DNA of 64,000 nucleotides from Gilvimarinus sp. DA14 (GCF_024204685.1 NZ_CP100350.1:2892501-2956500); one strand, 5' to 3'. Numbered from the stretch's first letter, positions 9,002 through 18,602 are shown. Numbers and translations: made by a program. The notes: generated from the letters alone by a model not told the origin.

Positions 9002-10075
9002 TTAAGTATTGGTGGATGTGGTTTCCATGGGAAGGTACAAGCTAAAGCGTGTCTCCCCTGGCTCGCTGTGGCACTCAATCAAGCCGTTATGCTGGTGGAT
9101 TAAGTGCTGTGAAATTGTCAGCCCAAGCCCGGTGCCTTCGGCGCGGCCGGAAATCATGGGGTAGAAAATTTGTTTCACCATGGCTTCGGGAATGCCCGGG
9201 CCATTGTCGATAACTTCTATATGCACTACCAAGGGATGATGCTGACGCCCGATGGTGTATTGGCGTCGCACCCGCGTGCGCAGGGTCAATGCCGGGTTGG
9301 GGGTGTCGTTTTCGAACATGGCCTGCATGGCATTGCGGGCAATATTGAGCAGCGCCTGAATCAGTTGCTCTTTGTCGCCGCGAATATCTGGAATGCTGGG
9401 GTCATAGTCGCGCACAATGCGGATAGCGCCACTGCTCTCGGCGCGAATCATGGTGGCTACCCGTTCCAAAACCTCGTGAATATTTAAATTGGCGACCTCT
9501 GGCAGCTGGTTGGGCCCCAGCATGCGGTCCACCAAATTTCGCAGCCGGTCTGCCTCATCAATAATAATGCTGGTGTACTCGGCCAAATCATTGCCGGGCA
9601 ACTCCCGCGCTAGCAGCTGAGCTGCGCCGCGAATTCCGCCCAGAGGGTTTTTAATTTCGTGCGCCATGCCGCGTATCAACACGCGGGTGGTTTCCTGGGA
9701 GGAGGTCAGCATTTCCTCGCGCGAAATACGCAGCAAGCGGTCGATAGGTAAAATTTCTATCACCAGGCCGTCGTTATCGGCAAAGGGTGTGACCGTGTAG
9801 TCCACTGTAATTTGCTCGCCATTAAGCAGCTGCCATTCGGCGTGGCGTTTGGTGTAGTGGTTGGCATTGTTGGCCGCGTGTAGCAGCTCGCCCGGTGTGT
9901 CCGACGACTCGTGAAAAAAGTGGGTAATGGCCTCGCCGCGACAGCGTTCACAGCTGATAGACAGCAGAGCCTCGGCCGCCGGATTCATGTGACACAGCTG
10001 TAAGTGGCTGTCCAGCAGAATAATGGCGGTGCTCAGGCTGTCGAGCAGAGGTTTGTGGATGTCTCGGGGTGTCAC
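9002..10075 (-). CDS. glnL: Nitrogen regulation sensor histidine kinase NtrB
   Basis: A 357-residue cytosolic kinase/phosphatase that responds to PII protein and phosphorylates NtrC. PAS domain in the first 120 residues; H-box MAHEIKNPLGGIRGAAQLL; N-box and G-boxes (VIDNGPGIP, GTGLGLTISQHLI). I chose the GTG at 10075 (VTPRDIHKPLLDSL), preceded by GGAGTAGG, because it gives the usual NtrB length; the longer frame to 10198 has an atypical cysteine-rich extension. Part of the glnA, DUF4124, ntrB, ntrC cluster. Confidence 0.95.
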   Translation of the reverse strand: MTPRDIHKPLLDSLSTAIILLDSHLQLCHMNPAAEALLSISCERCRGEAITHFFHESSDTPGELLHAANNANHYTKRHAEWQLLNGEQITVDYTVTPFADNDGLVIEILPIDRLLRISREEMLTSSQETTRVLIRGMAHEIKNPLGGIRGAAQLLARELPGNDLAEYTSIIIDEADRLRNLVDRMLGPNQLPEVANLNIHEVLERVATMIRAESSGAIRIVRDYDPSIPDIRGDKEQLIQALLNIARNAMQAMFENDTPNPALTLRTRVRRQYTIGRQHHPLVVHIEVIDNGPGIPEAMVKQIFYPMISGRAEGTGLGLTISQHLIHQHNGLIECHSEPGETRFSLYLPMETTSTNT

Positions 10076-10119
10076 GGTTGTACCTACTCCAGAACCGCAG
10101 CGCGGTGATTTATGAAGGT

Positions 10120-10134
10120 GCACCATGCAATAAG
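10120..10134 (-). promoter_or_regulatory. Possible NtrC half-site upstream of ntrB
   Basis: GCACCATGCAATAAG on the plus strand keeps one perfect GCACCAT arm of an NtrC box; the other arm is degenerate. In enteric bacteria NtrC represses its own promoter from such a place. Weak evidence. Confidence 0.25.
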
Positions 10135-10282
10135 CAAACCAACACAAAAAGGTGCGAAAAACGGGCGTTTTCACACAGTGCACGATGAATTTGTACACAT
10201 TCTTGCACAGAAGTGGGGCGCTTGCTTCGCTTTGGGGCGAAAGTCGGTACTGGTGGGGTGCCTGTGGGGGCAGTGGCGCCGC

Positions 10283-10834
10283 TTAGGGGCTTAGTACTGA
10301 GGCCCGGTGCACGTATACGGTCACAGTTTCGCTGCTGCCGAGCACCTCATCCATGGCATTGAGTACATCGACGCGTATTTGGTGTTCGCCGCGTAGAATT
10401 TCGCGAATGGAAAAGTTATTCACGGCGGCCCGGCCCAGCAGCTCGCCGTCCATGTAGTAGGCGAACTCGGCGTCGCCCTGCAGCGGGCGGTCTGTCGCTG
10501 CGGCGATAATCAGGTCGCGCTGGCCGGGCGTGACGGTGTATTCGTTGGTGGGGCTGACAATGCGCACGTTGTAGCTGACGTTGTCAGCCTCGGATTGGTT
10601 CTCCTGCTCGTTCTGGGGGCGGGCATTTAAATCGATGGGTTTGGTGCCCGGTACGACATTCGTTGGGGGTACGGTGATTTTTTCCGCTTTGTCGCCGTAG
10701 CGCTCCACGCTGCTGGGGTCGTCTGTGTAGGTGACATTGCCGTATTTATCGACCGATTTGTAGACCTCGGCCTGCGCGCTGAAGCATAGGGCGGTAAAGC
10801 AAGTTGCCAGGCCAATCAATGAAGTTAAGCGCAT
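10283..10834 (-). CDS. DUF4124 domain-containing exported protein
   Basis: A 183-residue secreted protein of unknown function. Signal peptide MRLTSLIGLATCFTALCFSAQA, then the DUF4124 motif EVYKSVDKYGNVTYTDDPSS at the mature N-terminus, a linker, and a C-terminal beta-sandwich-like part (about 90-178). Genes of this family commonly sit between glnA and ntrBC in Pseudomonas and relatives, as here. I chose the ATG at 10834, which has GGAATG upstream and begins the signal peptide directly. It is separated from glnA by a strong terminator, so it may have its own promoter. Confidence 0.85.
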   Translation of the reverse strand: MRLTSLIGLATCFTALCFSAQAEVYKSVDKYGNVTYTDDPSSVERYGDKAEKITVPPTNVVPGTKPIDLNARPQNEQENQSEADNVSYNVRIVSPTNEYTVTPGQRDLIIAAATDRPLQGDAEFAYYMDGELLGRAAVNNFSIREILRGEHQIRVDVLNAMDEVLGSSETVTVYVHRASVLSP

Positions 10835-10886
10835 AAGATCATTCCGTTTGAGCAGTGGCAATAAGATAGCGCTTTGTGAGGTAAAG

Positions 10887-10921
10887 AAAAAGGCCCGCCT
10901 GGCAACAGGCGGGCCTTTTTG
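10887..10921. terminator. Strong bidirectional terminator after glnA
   Basis: GGCCCGCCTG, GCAA loop, CAGGCGGGCC: ten perfect GC-rich pairs flanked by AAAAA on the left and TTTTT on the right. On the minus strand it ends the glnA transcript and insulates it from the ntrBC side. Confidence 0.92.
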
Positions 10922-10951
10922 CGACTTGGTACGCGAGGTACCAAGTGTGAC

Positions 10952-12358
10952 TTACACGCTGTAGTAGAGTTCGAATTCTACTGGGTGTGGAGTCATTTGC
11001 AGACGCTGGATGTCGGCTTTTTTCAGCTCGATGTAAGAGTCGATGAAGTCTTTGGTGAATACACCGCCGGCTTGCAGGAACTCGTTGTCCTCTTCCAGAG
11101 CGTTCAGAGCTTGCTCCAGGCTAGAGCACACAGTTGGGATTTGTGCTTCTTCTTCTGGAGGCAGGTCGTACAGGTCTTTAGACGCCGCTTCACCTGGGTG
11201 AATCTTGTTCTGCACACCGTCAATACCGGCCATCAGCAGAGCTGCGAAGCACAGGTAAGGGTTAGCGGTGGGGTCAGGGAAGCGAGTTTCAACACGCTTG
11301 GCTTTGGGACTGGTTACAAACGGAATGCGGATAGACGCAGAGCGGTTGCGCGCAGAGTAGGCCAGCATAACAGGCGCTTCAAAGCCTGGAACCAGACGCT
11401 TGTAAGAGTTGGTTGAAGCGTTACAGAAAGCGTTCAGGGCGCGGGCGTGCTTGATGATACCGCCAATGTAGTACAGAGCAGTTTCAGACAGGCCAGCGTA
11501 GTCGTCACCGGCAAACTGGTTGACGCCGTCTTTAGAGAAAGACTGGTGTACGTGCATACCAGAGCCATTGTCGCCGATCAGCGGCTTAGGCATAAAGGTG
11601 GCGGTTTTGCCGTAGGCGTGGGCAACGTTGTGCACGCAGTACTTCAGAATCTGTACTTCGTCGGCTTTTTTCACCAGAGTGTTGGCGCCAACACCAATTT
11701 CACACTGACCGGCAGTGGCCACTTCGTGGTGGTGAACTTCAATTTCCAGGCCCATGGCTTCCATGGCGTTACACATGGCGCCACGCAGATCGTTCAGTGA
11801 GTCCACGGGAGGAACGGGGAAGTAGCCGCCTTTGACGGTTGGGCGGTGGCCGGCGTTACCGTCTTCGAACTCGTCGCCAGAAGACCAAGCGCCTTCTTCG
11901 GATTTGATTTTGTAGAAGGCGCCGCCCATTTCGGAGGCCCAGTGGACACTGTCAAATACGAAGAATTCTGGCTCAGGACCGAACAGAGCGGTGTCGCCCA
12001 GGCCGGTAGATTTCAAATACTCTTCCGCGCGCAGGCCGATAGAGCGGGGATCGCGGTCGTAGCCTTGCATGGTGGTAGGCTCAACGATGTTACAGCGAAT
12101 GATTACAGTGCTGTCTTCGGCGAAAGGATCCAGAATAGAGGTTTCGTCGTCTGGCATCAGAATCATGTCTGATTCGTTAATGCCTTTCCAGCCGTTGATG
12201 GACGAGCCATCAAACATTTTGCCTTCTTCAAAGAAATCGTCGTCGATAGAAGCGGCGGGAATGGTAACGTGCTGTTCTTTACCGCGAGTATCGGTAAAGC
12301 GCATGTCTACCCAGCGTGCTTCGTGTTCTTTGATCAGTTCCAGTGTCTTTTTGGACAT
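10952..12358 (-). CDS. glnA: Glutamine synthetase type I
   Basis: A 468-residue subunit of the dodecameric enzyme that makes glutamine from glutamate, ammonia and ATP. Signature segments [13 protein letters not shown], the EPEFFVFD metal site, [10 protein letters not shown] and [16 protein letters not shown] are intact, and the adenylylation tyrosine lies in [10 protein letters not shown] near residue 397, so activity is probably controlled by GlnE adenylylation. Transcription is from the sigma54 promoter at 12495-12510 with NtrC sites upstream. Leader about 126 nt. Confidence 0.98.
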   Translation of the reverse strand: MSKKTLELIKEHEARWVDMRFTDTRGKEQHVTIPAASIDDDFFEEGKMFDGSSINGWKGINESDMILMPDDETSILDPFAEDSTVIIRCNIVEPTTMQGYDRDPRSIGLRAEEYLKSTGLGDTALFGPEPEFFVFDSVHWASEMGGAFYKIKSEEGAWSSGDEFEDGNAGHRPTVKGGYFPVPPVDSLNDLRGAMCNAMEAMGLEIEVHHHEVATAGQCEIGVGANTLVKKADEVQILKYCVHNVAHAYGKTATFMPKPLIGDNGSGMHVHQSFSKDGVNQFAGDDYAGLSETALYYIGGIIKHARALNAFCNASTNSYKRLVPGFEAPVMLAYSARNRSASIRIPFVTSPKAKRVETRFPDPTANPYLCFAALLMAGIDGVQNKIHPGEAASKDLYDLPPEEEAQIPTVCSSLEQALNALEEDNEFLQAGGVFTKDFIDSYIELKKADIQRLQMTPHPVEFELYYSV

Positions 12359-12494
12359 CGAGTGCCTCCAATTAGTAAAGCCTACGGGCTACGGACGTTA
12401 AACATGTGTGCCTGAAGTGCGTGGGCAAATCAGGCTTTGCGCCCTACTGCGCTCAGCGGACTGAGCCGGGCGACTATTAGTGTCCCGGGGTAAG

Positions 12495-12510
12495 GGCAAG
12501 AACTGTGCCA
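12495..12510 (-). promoter_or_regulatory. Sigma54 promoter of glnA
   Basis: Minus strand TGGCAC, AGTTC, TTGCC: exact -24 and -12 elements with the GG and GC dinucleotides correctly spaced. Predicted transcription start at about 12484. Confidence 0.9.
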
Positions 12511-12584
12511 GCAAATAAAACATGGGTGGCGGGCGATGTTACAGGGCCTGCCATCCGGTGGCTCAGATCTTACAGGATTGGCGC

Positions 12585-12599
12585 GAACCAAAATGGTGC
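12585..12599. promoter_or_regulatory. NtrC binding site 1 for glnA
   Basis: GAACCAAAATGGTGC matches the 15-bp NtrC box GCAC-N7-GTGC with one mismatch. Its centre is about 108 bp upstream of the predicted glnA start. Confidence 0.75.
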
Positions 12600-12615
12600 T
12601 TATGCACAAAAGTGT

Positions 12616-12630
12616 GCATCATTATGGTGC
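12616..12630. promoter_or_regulatory. NtrC binding site 2 for glnA
   Basis: GCATCATTATGGTGC matches the NtrC box with one mismatch. Centre about 139 bp upstream of the glnA start and 31 bp (three helical turns) from site 1. Between the two boxes is a further palindrome TGCACAAAAGTGTGCA (12603-12618). Confidence 0.75.
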
Positions 12631-12650
12631 TTTGGCATAATGGCGGGTTT

Positions 12651-12679
12651 TTGTTTCGCCACCAGCCATGCATTATAAT
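12651..12679 (+). promoter_or_regulatory. Sigma70 promoter of thiI
   Basis: TTGTTT, a 17-nt spacer and a consensus TATAAT on the plus strand, 35 nt before the thiI ATG. It lies just upstream of the NtrC sites of the divergent glnA gene. Confidence 0.7.
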
Positions 12680-12714
12680 GTCGCGCTTTTACCGCGCGCT
12701 TACAGTAGGCTCTC

Positions 12715-14184
12715 ATGCATTTCATCGTCAAGGTTTTCCCAGAAATAATTATCAAGTCACCGCCGGTGCGCAAGCGCTTTATCAAGCAGCTGCGCGACAA
12801 CCTGCGCGCGCTGATTGCGCCCGTGGGGCCGGGTATCCGGGTGGATCGCGACTGGGAGAAAATCGAAATCAGTGCCGATGACAGCAATCTGTCCGGCGAC
12901 GAGATCGCCCTGCGCGAGGCTCGGGTAGCTGAGATTCTCGCGCATACGCCGGGCATCGGCAGCTACCTAAAGGTGCTGGAGTTTCCCCTGGGGGATTTGC
13001 ACGGAATATTCGAGGCGACTTTAAGTTGCTGGCAGGGGCGCCTGGCGGGTAAAACCTTTTGCGTGCGTGCCAAGCGCAGCGGTAACCACGACTTTACCTC
13101 GCATGAGGTGGAGCGCTACGTGGGGGGCGGTCTGGCGCAGCACACTGACAATGCCGGCGTCGAGCTGCGCAAGCCCGAGATTACCGTGCGCCTGGAGATT
13201 AAAGACGAGCGGTTGTTTGTCGTATCCAGTCAGCAGCAGGGCCTGGGGGGCTACCCGTTGGGGTCGCAGGAGTCAGTGGTTTCGCTGATCTCGGGCGGTT
13301 TTGACTCTACGGTGTCCACCTACCTGACCATGAAGCGCGGTATTCGCACGCATTTTTGCTTTTTCAACCTGGGCGGACGGCAACACGAGCTGGGAGTGAA
13401 AGAGGTTTCCTATTACCTTTGGCACAAGTACGGTGCATCCCACCCGGTAAAGTTTGTGACTGTACCGTTTGAGGGCGTGGTGAGCGAAATTTTGCAGCAT
13501 GTCGATAACTCTTATATGGGGGTGGTGCTCAAGCGCATGATGCTGCGCGCCGCCAGCCGTGTGGCGCAAGAGTTTAAATGGCCGGCACTGGTGACTGGTG
13601 AGAGTGTGGCCCAGGTTTCCAGCCAGACTTTGCCCAACCTAAGTGTGATCGACCGGGTCACCGACACTCTGGTGCTGCGCCCACTGATCACCATGGATAA
13701 AGGCGAGATTATCGATATCTCACGCGAGATTGGCACCGAGACTTTTGCGGCCAATATGCCAGAGTACTGCGGAGTGATTTCTGTTAAGCCCACCACCCGA
13801 GCGCGCATGGACAAGGTGCAGGCGGTTGAGGAAAAGTTTGATTTTGCCGTGCTCGAGCAGGCGATTAGTTCGCGAGTAGTGGCGGATGTGCGCGATCTGG
13901 CCGAATCGGTAGAGGGGGCCGCTGAGGTCGATGTAGTGAGTGAGCTGCCTGACGCTGCGGTGGTGATCGATATCCGCCATCCGGATGAAGAATCTCTAAA
14001 GCCCTTGCTGCTAGATGCCGAAGTACTCAAAATTCCGTTCTATACCCTTAACAACGCGCTGGGGCAACTGCATGGTGGTAAACAGTATTACCTGTATTGT
14101 GAGAAAGGTATTATGAGTCAGCTGCACGCCTCGCATCTGGCCGATGATGGCCATACCAATATTGGTGTATACCGGCCGCAATAG
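12715..14184 (+). CDS. thiI: tRNA 4-thiouridine synthase ThiI
   Basis: A 489-residue enzyme that adenylates and thiolates U8 of tRNA and, in many bacteria, feeds sulfur to thiazole synthesis. N-terminal ferredoxin-like/THUMP domain (1-165), PP-loop motif SGGFDSTVST near residue 192, and a C-terminal rhodanese domain with the persulfide cysteine in YLYCEKGIMS near residue 461, so it is the long form with its own sulfur carrier. Cys344-type partner lies in MPEYCGVIS. Divergent from glnA; own promoter. Confidence 0.97.
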   Translation: MHFIVKVFPEIIIKSPPVRKRFIKQLRDNLRALIAPVGPGIRVDRDWEKIEISADDSNLSGDEIALREARVAEILAHTPGIGSYLKVLEFPLGDLHGIFEATLSCWQGRLAGKTFCVRAKRSGNHDFTSHEVERYVGGGLAQHTDNAGVELRKPEITVRLEIKDERLFVVSSQQQGLGGYPLGSQESVVSLISGGFDSTVSTYLTMKRGIRTHFCFFNLGGRQHELGVKEVSYYLWHKYGASHPVKFVTVPFEGVVSEILQHVDNSYMGVVLKRMMLRAASRVAQEFKWPALVTGESVAQVSSQTLPNLSVIDRVTDTLVLRPLITMDKGEIIDISREIGTETFAANMPEYCGVISVKPTTRARMDKVQAVEEKFDFAVLEQAISSRVVADVRDLAESVEGAAEVDVVSELPDAAVVIDIRHPDEESLKPLLLDAEVLKIPFYTLNNALGQLHGGKQYYLYCEKGIMSQLHASHLADDGHTNIGVYRPQ

Positions 14185-14208
14185 CCCCATTAGCTTAGGT
14201 TTTACACG

Positions 14209-14673
14209 ATGCCCAGAAAAACACCTCTGCGCCAAGTGCTTGGCTTTTTAGCCATTGCCCTGGCGATTGTGGCTTTGTCGGTGCTGGCTACCCTGCAGGT
14301 GTTAGACGTTTCTGTGGGTGAGTTTGCACTGCGCGCGGGCAGCGAAGAGGCCGGCCCCTATCGCCACGCCACCATGACCGATGGCCAGATGGCCTGTGAA
14401 GAAAAGGCGGAAAACTCATTCGACGGGCGCATTCGGGTATTGCATGTAGACACCTTCAGTAGCCGCCAGGATCACAGTAAAGACCTGTATAAAATTTTCC
14501 TTGAGGCATTGATTTACGCCGACTCTGACCAGGAGGGGGAGCCCCGCGAGATTTTTATCAGCTGTTTTGTGCACGCGAAAAGCGGCCGGATCGAGCGTTT
14601 TCAATTTGCCGGCGACAGCGAGGGAGAAGTGGGCCCCGATGGCGAAGAGCCGACCAACTACTTTGGTTTGTAA
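14209..14673 (+). CDS. Hypothetical membrane-anchored protein
   Basis: A 154-residue protein I do not recognise. A basic N-terminus is followed by one hydrophobic helix (about residues 9-33, LGFLAIALAIVALSVLATLQVL), then a hydrophilic, acidic periplasmic part with two cysteines. It lies 24 nt after thiI on the same strand and could be cotranscribed. No function is suggested by context. Confidence 0.7.
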   Translation: MPRKTPLRQVLGFLAIALAIVALSVLATLQVLDVSVGEFALRAGSEEAGPYRHATMTDGQMACEEKAENSFDGRIRVLHVDTFSSRQDHSKDLYKIFLEALIYADSDQEGEPREIFISCFVHAKSGRIERFQFAGDSEGEVGPDGEEPTNYFGL

Positions 14674-14742
14674 TGCATTTTGCCGTTAATTTGGTAAAAA
14701 GTGCCTAAAAACTGTTCTTTTTGATTCCTGTTGTCGCTTTCG

Positions 14743-14753
14743 ATCGCTATAAT
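14743..14753 (+). promoter_or_regulatory. Probable -10 region of typA promoter
   Basis: A consensus TATAAT stands in GATCGCTATAATGCGCGCC, about 65 nt before typA; the -35 (TTCCTG at 17-nt spacing) is poor. Confidence 0.5.
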
Positions 14754-14812
14754 GCGCGCCTTTTCAGTCGTCCTGTAGGGCGCTGCCATTCATTACCTCT
14801 GAGAGCAACATT

Positions 14813-16636
14813 GTGACCACCCAACCCGACATCGCCAAGCTGCGCAATATCGCTATTATCGCCCACGTTGACCACGGCAAAACGACCCTGGTGGACAAGC
14901 TGCTGTCCCAATCCGGTACGCTGGACCGTCGCGACGAAGGTGCCGAGCGCATCATGGATTCGAACGATCAGGAAAAAGAGCGCGGCATTACCATTCTGGC
15001 AAAGAACACCGCCATCCGCTGGAACGACTTCCGCATTAACATTGTGGATACTCCCGGGCACGCCGACTTCGGTGGTGAGGTAGAGCGCGTACTGTCGATG
15101 GTGGATTCAGTACTGTTGCTGGTAGATGCCGTTGACGGTCCTATGCCGCAAACTCGCTTTGTAACCAGCAAAGCTTTCGAAAAAGGCTTGAACCCCATTG
15201 TGGTGATCAACAAAGTTGACCGCCCAGGTGCGCGCCCCGACTGGGTGGTGGACCAGGTGTTTGATTTGTTCGATCGCCTGGGCGCGACCGACGAGCAGCT
15301 GGACTTTCCGATTATTTACGCCTCTGCCCTGAATGGTGTTGCCGGCCCCGAGCCGGACGAGCTAGCGGAAGATATGACGCCGCTGTTTGAAATGATCACC
15401 CAGCACGTACAGCCGCCAAATGTTGATATTGACGGCGCTTTCCAGATGCAGATCTCGGCGCTGGATTACAACAGCTACGTGGGCGTTATCGGTATTGGCC
15501 GTATTAAGCGCGGCAGTCTGTCCCCTAATCAGCAAGTGGTAGTGGCCAAGCGTGAAGGCGGCACCAAAAAAGCCAAGGTTCTGCAGGTGATGGGCTACCA
15601 CGGTCTGGAGCGTGTGGACACTGATCGCGCTACCGCCGGTGACATTGTGTGCATTACCGGTATTGATGGTCTGGATATCTCCGATACCCTGTGTGCGCCC
15701 GACACCATCGAGCCGCTGCCCGCTTTGACAGTAGACGAGCCCACCGTGAGCATGACCTTTCAAGTCAACGACTCACCCTTTGCCGGTAAAGAGGGCAAAT
15801 TTGTTACTAGCCGCAATATTCGCGAGCGCCTCGATCAAGAGCTGATTCATAACGTGGCGCTGCGGGTCCAACAGGGCGATAGCCCCGATAAGTTTGTGGT
15901 GTCTGGCCGCGGCGAGTTGCACCTGTCGGTACTGATTGAAAACATGCGCCGCGAGGGCTTTGAGCTGGGTGTATCTCGCCCCGAGGTAATTCAGCGCGAA
16001 GTAGACGGCGAGATTCACGAGCCCTACGAGCAGGTGGTTATCGATGTGGAAGACCAGCACCAGGGCAGCGTAATGGAAGAGCTGGGTCTGCGTCGCGGCG
16101 AAATGACCAACATGGAGCCGGACGGTAAAGGCCGAGTGAAGCTGGAGTTTTTGATTCCCTCGCGCGGTTTGATTGGCTTTCGTGGCCAGTTCCTGACTAT
16201 GACCTCTGGCTCGGGCATTATGACCAGCATTTTTGATCACTATGGCCCGGTCAAGGCCGGTGAGGTGATCAGCCGTCACAACGGGGTGCTGGTATCCATG
16301 GTGAAGGGTAAAACCCTAGCCTACGCACTGTTTAATCTGCAGGATCGCGGCCGTCTGTTCTTGGGCCACGGTGAAGATATCTACGAAGGACAGATTATCG
16401 GTATTCACTCTCGCGACAACGACCTGGCGGTTAACCCCACCAAAGCCAAACAGTTGACCAACGTTCGTGCCGCCGGTACCGACGAAGCTCTGACTTTGAC
16501 GCCACCTATCCAGCACACTCTGGAGCAGGCGCTTGAGTTTATTGAGGACGACGAGCTGGTAGAAGTGACTCCTGAGTCTATTCGTTTGCGTAAAAAATTG
16601 TTGACCGAAAACGAACGCAAGCGCGCGAAGAAGTAA
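14813..16636 (+). CDS. typA: Translational GTPase TypA/BipA
   Basis: A 607-residue ribosome-binding GTPase of the EF-G class that assists 50S assembly and stress or cold adaptation. G1 [11 protein letters not shown]3 DTPGHADF, G4 NKVD, then EF-G-like domains II, III and V and the TypA-specific C-terminal domain; length typical. GTG start with GAGAG nine nt upstream. Single gene with its own promoter region and terminator. Confidence 0.97.
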   Translation: MTTQPDIAKLRNIAIIAHVDHGKTTLVDKLLSQSGTLDRRDEGAERIMDSNDQEKERGITILAKNTAIRWNDFRINIVDTPGHADFGGEVERVLSMVDSVLLLVDAVDGPMPQTRFVTSKAFEKGLNPIVVINKVDRPGARPDWVVDQVFDLFDRLGATDEQLDFPIIYASALNGVAGPEPDELAEDMTPLFEMITQHVQPPNVDIDGAFQMQISALDYNSYVGVIGIGRIKRGSLSPNQQVVVAKREGGTKKAKVLQVMGYHGLERVDTDRATAGDIVCITGIDGLDISDTLCAPDTIEPLPALTVDEPTVSMTFQVNDSPFAGKEGKFVTSRNIRERLDQELIHNVALRVQQGDSPDKFVVSGRGELHLSVLIENMRREGFELGVSRPEVIQREVDGEIHEPYEQVVIDVEDQHQGSVMEELGLRRGEMTNMEPDGKGRVKLEFLIPSRGLIGFRGQFLTMTSGSGIMTSIFDHYGPVKAGEVISRHNGVLVSMVKGKTLAYALFNLQDRGRLFLGHGEDIYEGQIIGIHSRDNDLAVNPTKAKQLTNVRAAGTDEALTLTPPIQHTLEQALEFIEDDELVEVTPESIRLRKKLLTENERKRAKK

Positions 16637-16667
16637 ACCGACTAAGATTTACCTATTGTGGCATACG

Positions 16668-16702
16668 AAAGCCTCGCAAGCGTTGCTCGCGGGGCTTTTT
16701 TT
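16668..16702 (+). terminator. Terminator of typA
   Basis: AGCCTCGC pairs with GCGGGGCT (one G-T pair) around an 11-nt loop and runs into a T7 tract. Confidence 0.8.
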
Positions 16703-16811
16703 ATGCCTGCGATAAAACCCTAGGAGGTGGCTAAGTCTCACTTTTGTCTGGGCGTCCCACTTTTATTATTTTCTGGATGTGGGCTGACTCTAAGCACCGA
16801 GCCTGATTTTA

Positions 16812-16834
16812 TAACCTCAAAATAAAAGAGGTTA
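16812..16834 (+). promoter_or_regulatory. Hairpin covering the ribosome binding site of the GH gene
   Basis: TAACCTC pairs perfectly with GAGGTTA around an A-rich 9-nt loop. The right arm contains GAGG, the Shine-Dalgarno of the gene starting at 16840, so the leader could hide its own ribosome site. Confidence 0.45.
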
Positions 16835-16839
16835 CCCCT

Positions 16840-18165
16840 ATGAAGTTTAAGCCTGCCGCTGTAGCGCTTTTGAGTGCGCTCTGTTCCGTAAATGCCGTCC
16901 TTGCGGGCGAGCCGAAAGATGTCGATATCGTGAAAACCGAGGGCGCGTACCAGCTGTTAGTTGACGGTCAACCCTTCGCCGTAAAAGGTGTTGGTTTTGG
17001 TGGTTCCGATCTCGCCACTCTGGAGCTGTTAACCCAGATAGGCGGCAACAGTATCCGTACCTGGAGTGCCGATAACGCCGATGCCATATTGGCCCGCGCC
17101 GCCGAGCTGGGGATTATGGTGGCGCTGGGGTTTGACACACAAAAGCAATTGCATGGTTTTGATTACAATGATGAGCAGGCGGTGGCGGAGCAGTTTGCGC
17201 GCTTGCAGAAAACGGTGCAAAAGTACAAAGATCACCCCAACCTGTTGGCCTGGGTAGTGGCCAATGAGCCAAACCTGCTGTTTGACGACGACGGCTCGTT
17301 AACGGATGTAAACCCCAAGGTTTATATGGCCATTAACCAGATGATTGAGTATATCCACCAGGAAGACCCCAATCATCCGGTGACTTACTCTTTCGCCGGT
17401 GCCGATAAAGCGCATATTCAAACCGCCCTGAAGTACACGCCCAGCGTGGATTTTATATCCGTACAGTTGTATGCCGATGTGGCAAATTTGCCCGCGATTA
17501 TTGAAGAAGTCGGGGTGGACAAGCCCTTCATGGTGACCGAGTATGGCGCCATAGGTCACTGGGAACGACCTACGACACAGTGGGGCCGAGAGATAGAAGA
17601 GCCCAGTGGAGTTAAAGCAAAAACTTTTGCCGAGCGTATGCATCAGGCCTTCGATGGCAACCCCACGGGCCAGGTTATTGGTTCCTATGCGTTTTTGTGG
17701 GGGCAAAAGCAAGAGCGAACACCGACCTGGTACGGCATGTTCAATGCCGACGGTAAGCCCAATGCGCGCGTCGATGAGCTGTCGCGCTATTGGACCGGAA
17801 GCTATCCAGACAATCGCGCCCCACTAGCCCATTCCATTCGTCTAAATGGGCAGCCCGCCGAGAGCAGTGTTTATGTTAAGCCTGCACAGGCACTTACCGT
17901 CGATGTTGCGGCAGGCGACCCGGATGGCGATCCTTTGCGTTACCAATGGCAGCTATTGCACGAGGTGGGAGAGCGCAGTCAGGGCGGAGCCTTTGAAGCC
18001 AAGCCCGAAGCCTTAGAGTTGAAGGTTATTAGCCAAGAGCCGGGAAAAATGGTTTTTACTGCGCCCAAAGTAGCTGGAGACTACCGAATCTTTGCCTATA
18101 TCTACGATGATCGTGGCAAAGTGGGTAACGCAAACTTTCCCTTTTATGTTTCCTCGGGGCAATAG
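16840..18165 (+). CDS. Secreted GH-A clan glycoside hydrolase (GH2/GH5-like TIM barrel)
   Basis: A 441-residue exported protein. Signal peptide to about residue 22 (VNAVLA), then a TIM barrel to about 320 with acid/base Glu143 in VVANEPN and probable nucleophile Glu234 in MVTEYGA, the arrangement of clan GH-A. The C-terminal 110 residues look like an Ig/cadherin-type beta domain (AGDPDGDPLRYQWQL). The exact family and substrate cannot be read; beta-glucan or beta-mannan are plausible. A small lipoprotein gene follows two bases after the stop. Confidence 0.75.
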   Translation: MKFKPAAVALLSALCSVNAVLAGEPKDVDIVKTEGAYQLLVDGQPFAVKGVGFGGSDLATLELLTQIGGNSIRTWSADNADAILARAAELGIMVALGFDTQKQLHGFDYNDEQAVAEQFARLQKTVQKYKDHPNLLAWVVANEPNLLFDDDGSLTDVNPKVYMAINQMIEYIHQEDPNHPVTYSFAGADKAHIQTALKYTPSVDFISVQLYADVANLPAIIEEVGVDKPFMVTEYGAIGHWERPTTQWGREIEEPSGVKAKTFAERMHQAFDGNPTGQVIGSYAFLWGQKQERTPTWYGMFNADGKPNARVDELSRYWTGSYPDNRAPLAHSIRLNGQPAESSVYVKPAQALTVDVAAGDPDGDPLRYQWQLLHEVGERSQGGAFEAKPEALELKVISQEPGKMVFTAPKVAGDYRIFAYIYDDRGKVGNANFPFYVSSGQ

Positions 18166-18167
18166 CC

Positions 18168-18401
18168 ATGTATATGCCAGCGGGCCGATGCATTGTACTG
18201 ATGTTATGCCTGCTTAATCTCGGCGCTTGCTCGGGATTCTATTATAACCCGGAGTATATTCGCAGCGGCGATGATGTGGACTATAAGGACGATTTGCTGG
18301 AGTGTTCGCGCCTGCATAATCTCCCCGGTTCTGCGTCGGTAAAACAGTGTATGCAGCACAAGGGTTGGCAGTCAGCCGATTCAGTATCTATTAGCCTATA
18401 A
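18168..18401 (+). CDS. Small lipoprotein of unknown function
   Basis: A 77-residue protein with signal peptide and lipobox LGACS near residue 21; the mature part is short, acidic and has two further cysteines (LLECSRLH, VKQCMQHKGW) that could form a disulfide. It starts two bases after the GH gene, so it is cotranscribed and possibly coupled. Not recognised as a named family. Confidence 0.65.
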   Translation: MYMPAGRCIVLMLCLLNLGACSGFYYNPEYIRSGDDVDYKDDLLECSRLHNLPGSASVKQCMQHKGWQSADSVSISL

Positions 18402-18448
18402 GGCTAAGCCTTCGAGCTTTCTTCGGTTTTCATTTCAATATTCCATAA

Positions 18449-18479
18449 CTAACGCTTTATCAATAAAGCGTTAGTTTTT
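18449..18479 (+). terminator. Terminator after the GH/lipoprotein pair
   Basis: Perfect 11-bp stem CTAACGCTTTA/TAAAGCGTTAG with TCAA loop followed by TTTTT. Confidence 0.88.
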
Positions 18480-18513
18480 CTCTTCGTGACTTCTTTATTC
18501 TATTCGGTAATGT

Positions 18514-18525
18514 GTTATCGATACC
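18514..18525. promoter_or_regulatory. Operator-like palindrome, copy 1
   Basis: GTTATCGATACC, one mismatch from the perfect 12-bp palindrome of copy 2, lying 89 bp upstream of it. Size and symmetry resemble a LacI-family operator; the regulator is not in the window. Confidence 0.4.
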
Positions 18526-18602
18526 GACAACGTGCAATTGAAATACCCGTTTTTATTCAGTGTTTTTTTTGCTTTTCGGATTTAATTTTTTCGAAAAATT
18601 TT

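Noticed and set aside
10076-10198. N-terminal extension of NtrB
   Set aside because: Would make NtrB 41 residues longer than usual, with cysteine-rich sequence; the GTG at 10075 has a better ribosome site.
12522-12714. Plus-strand frame in the glnA/thiI gap
   Set aside because: Covers the NtrC sites and promoters, no domain, and runs out of frame into thiI.
15773-16279. Open frame antisense to typA
   Set aside because: Inside a confidently identified gene, with no domain or ribosome site.
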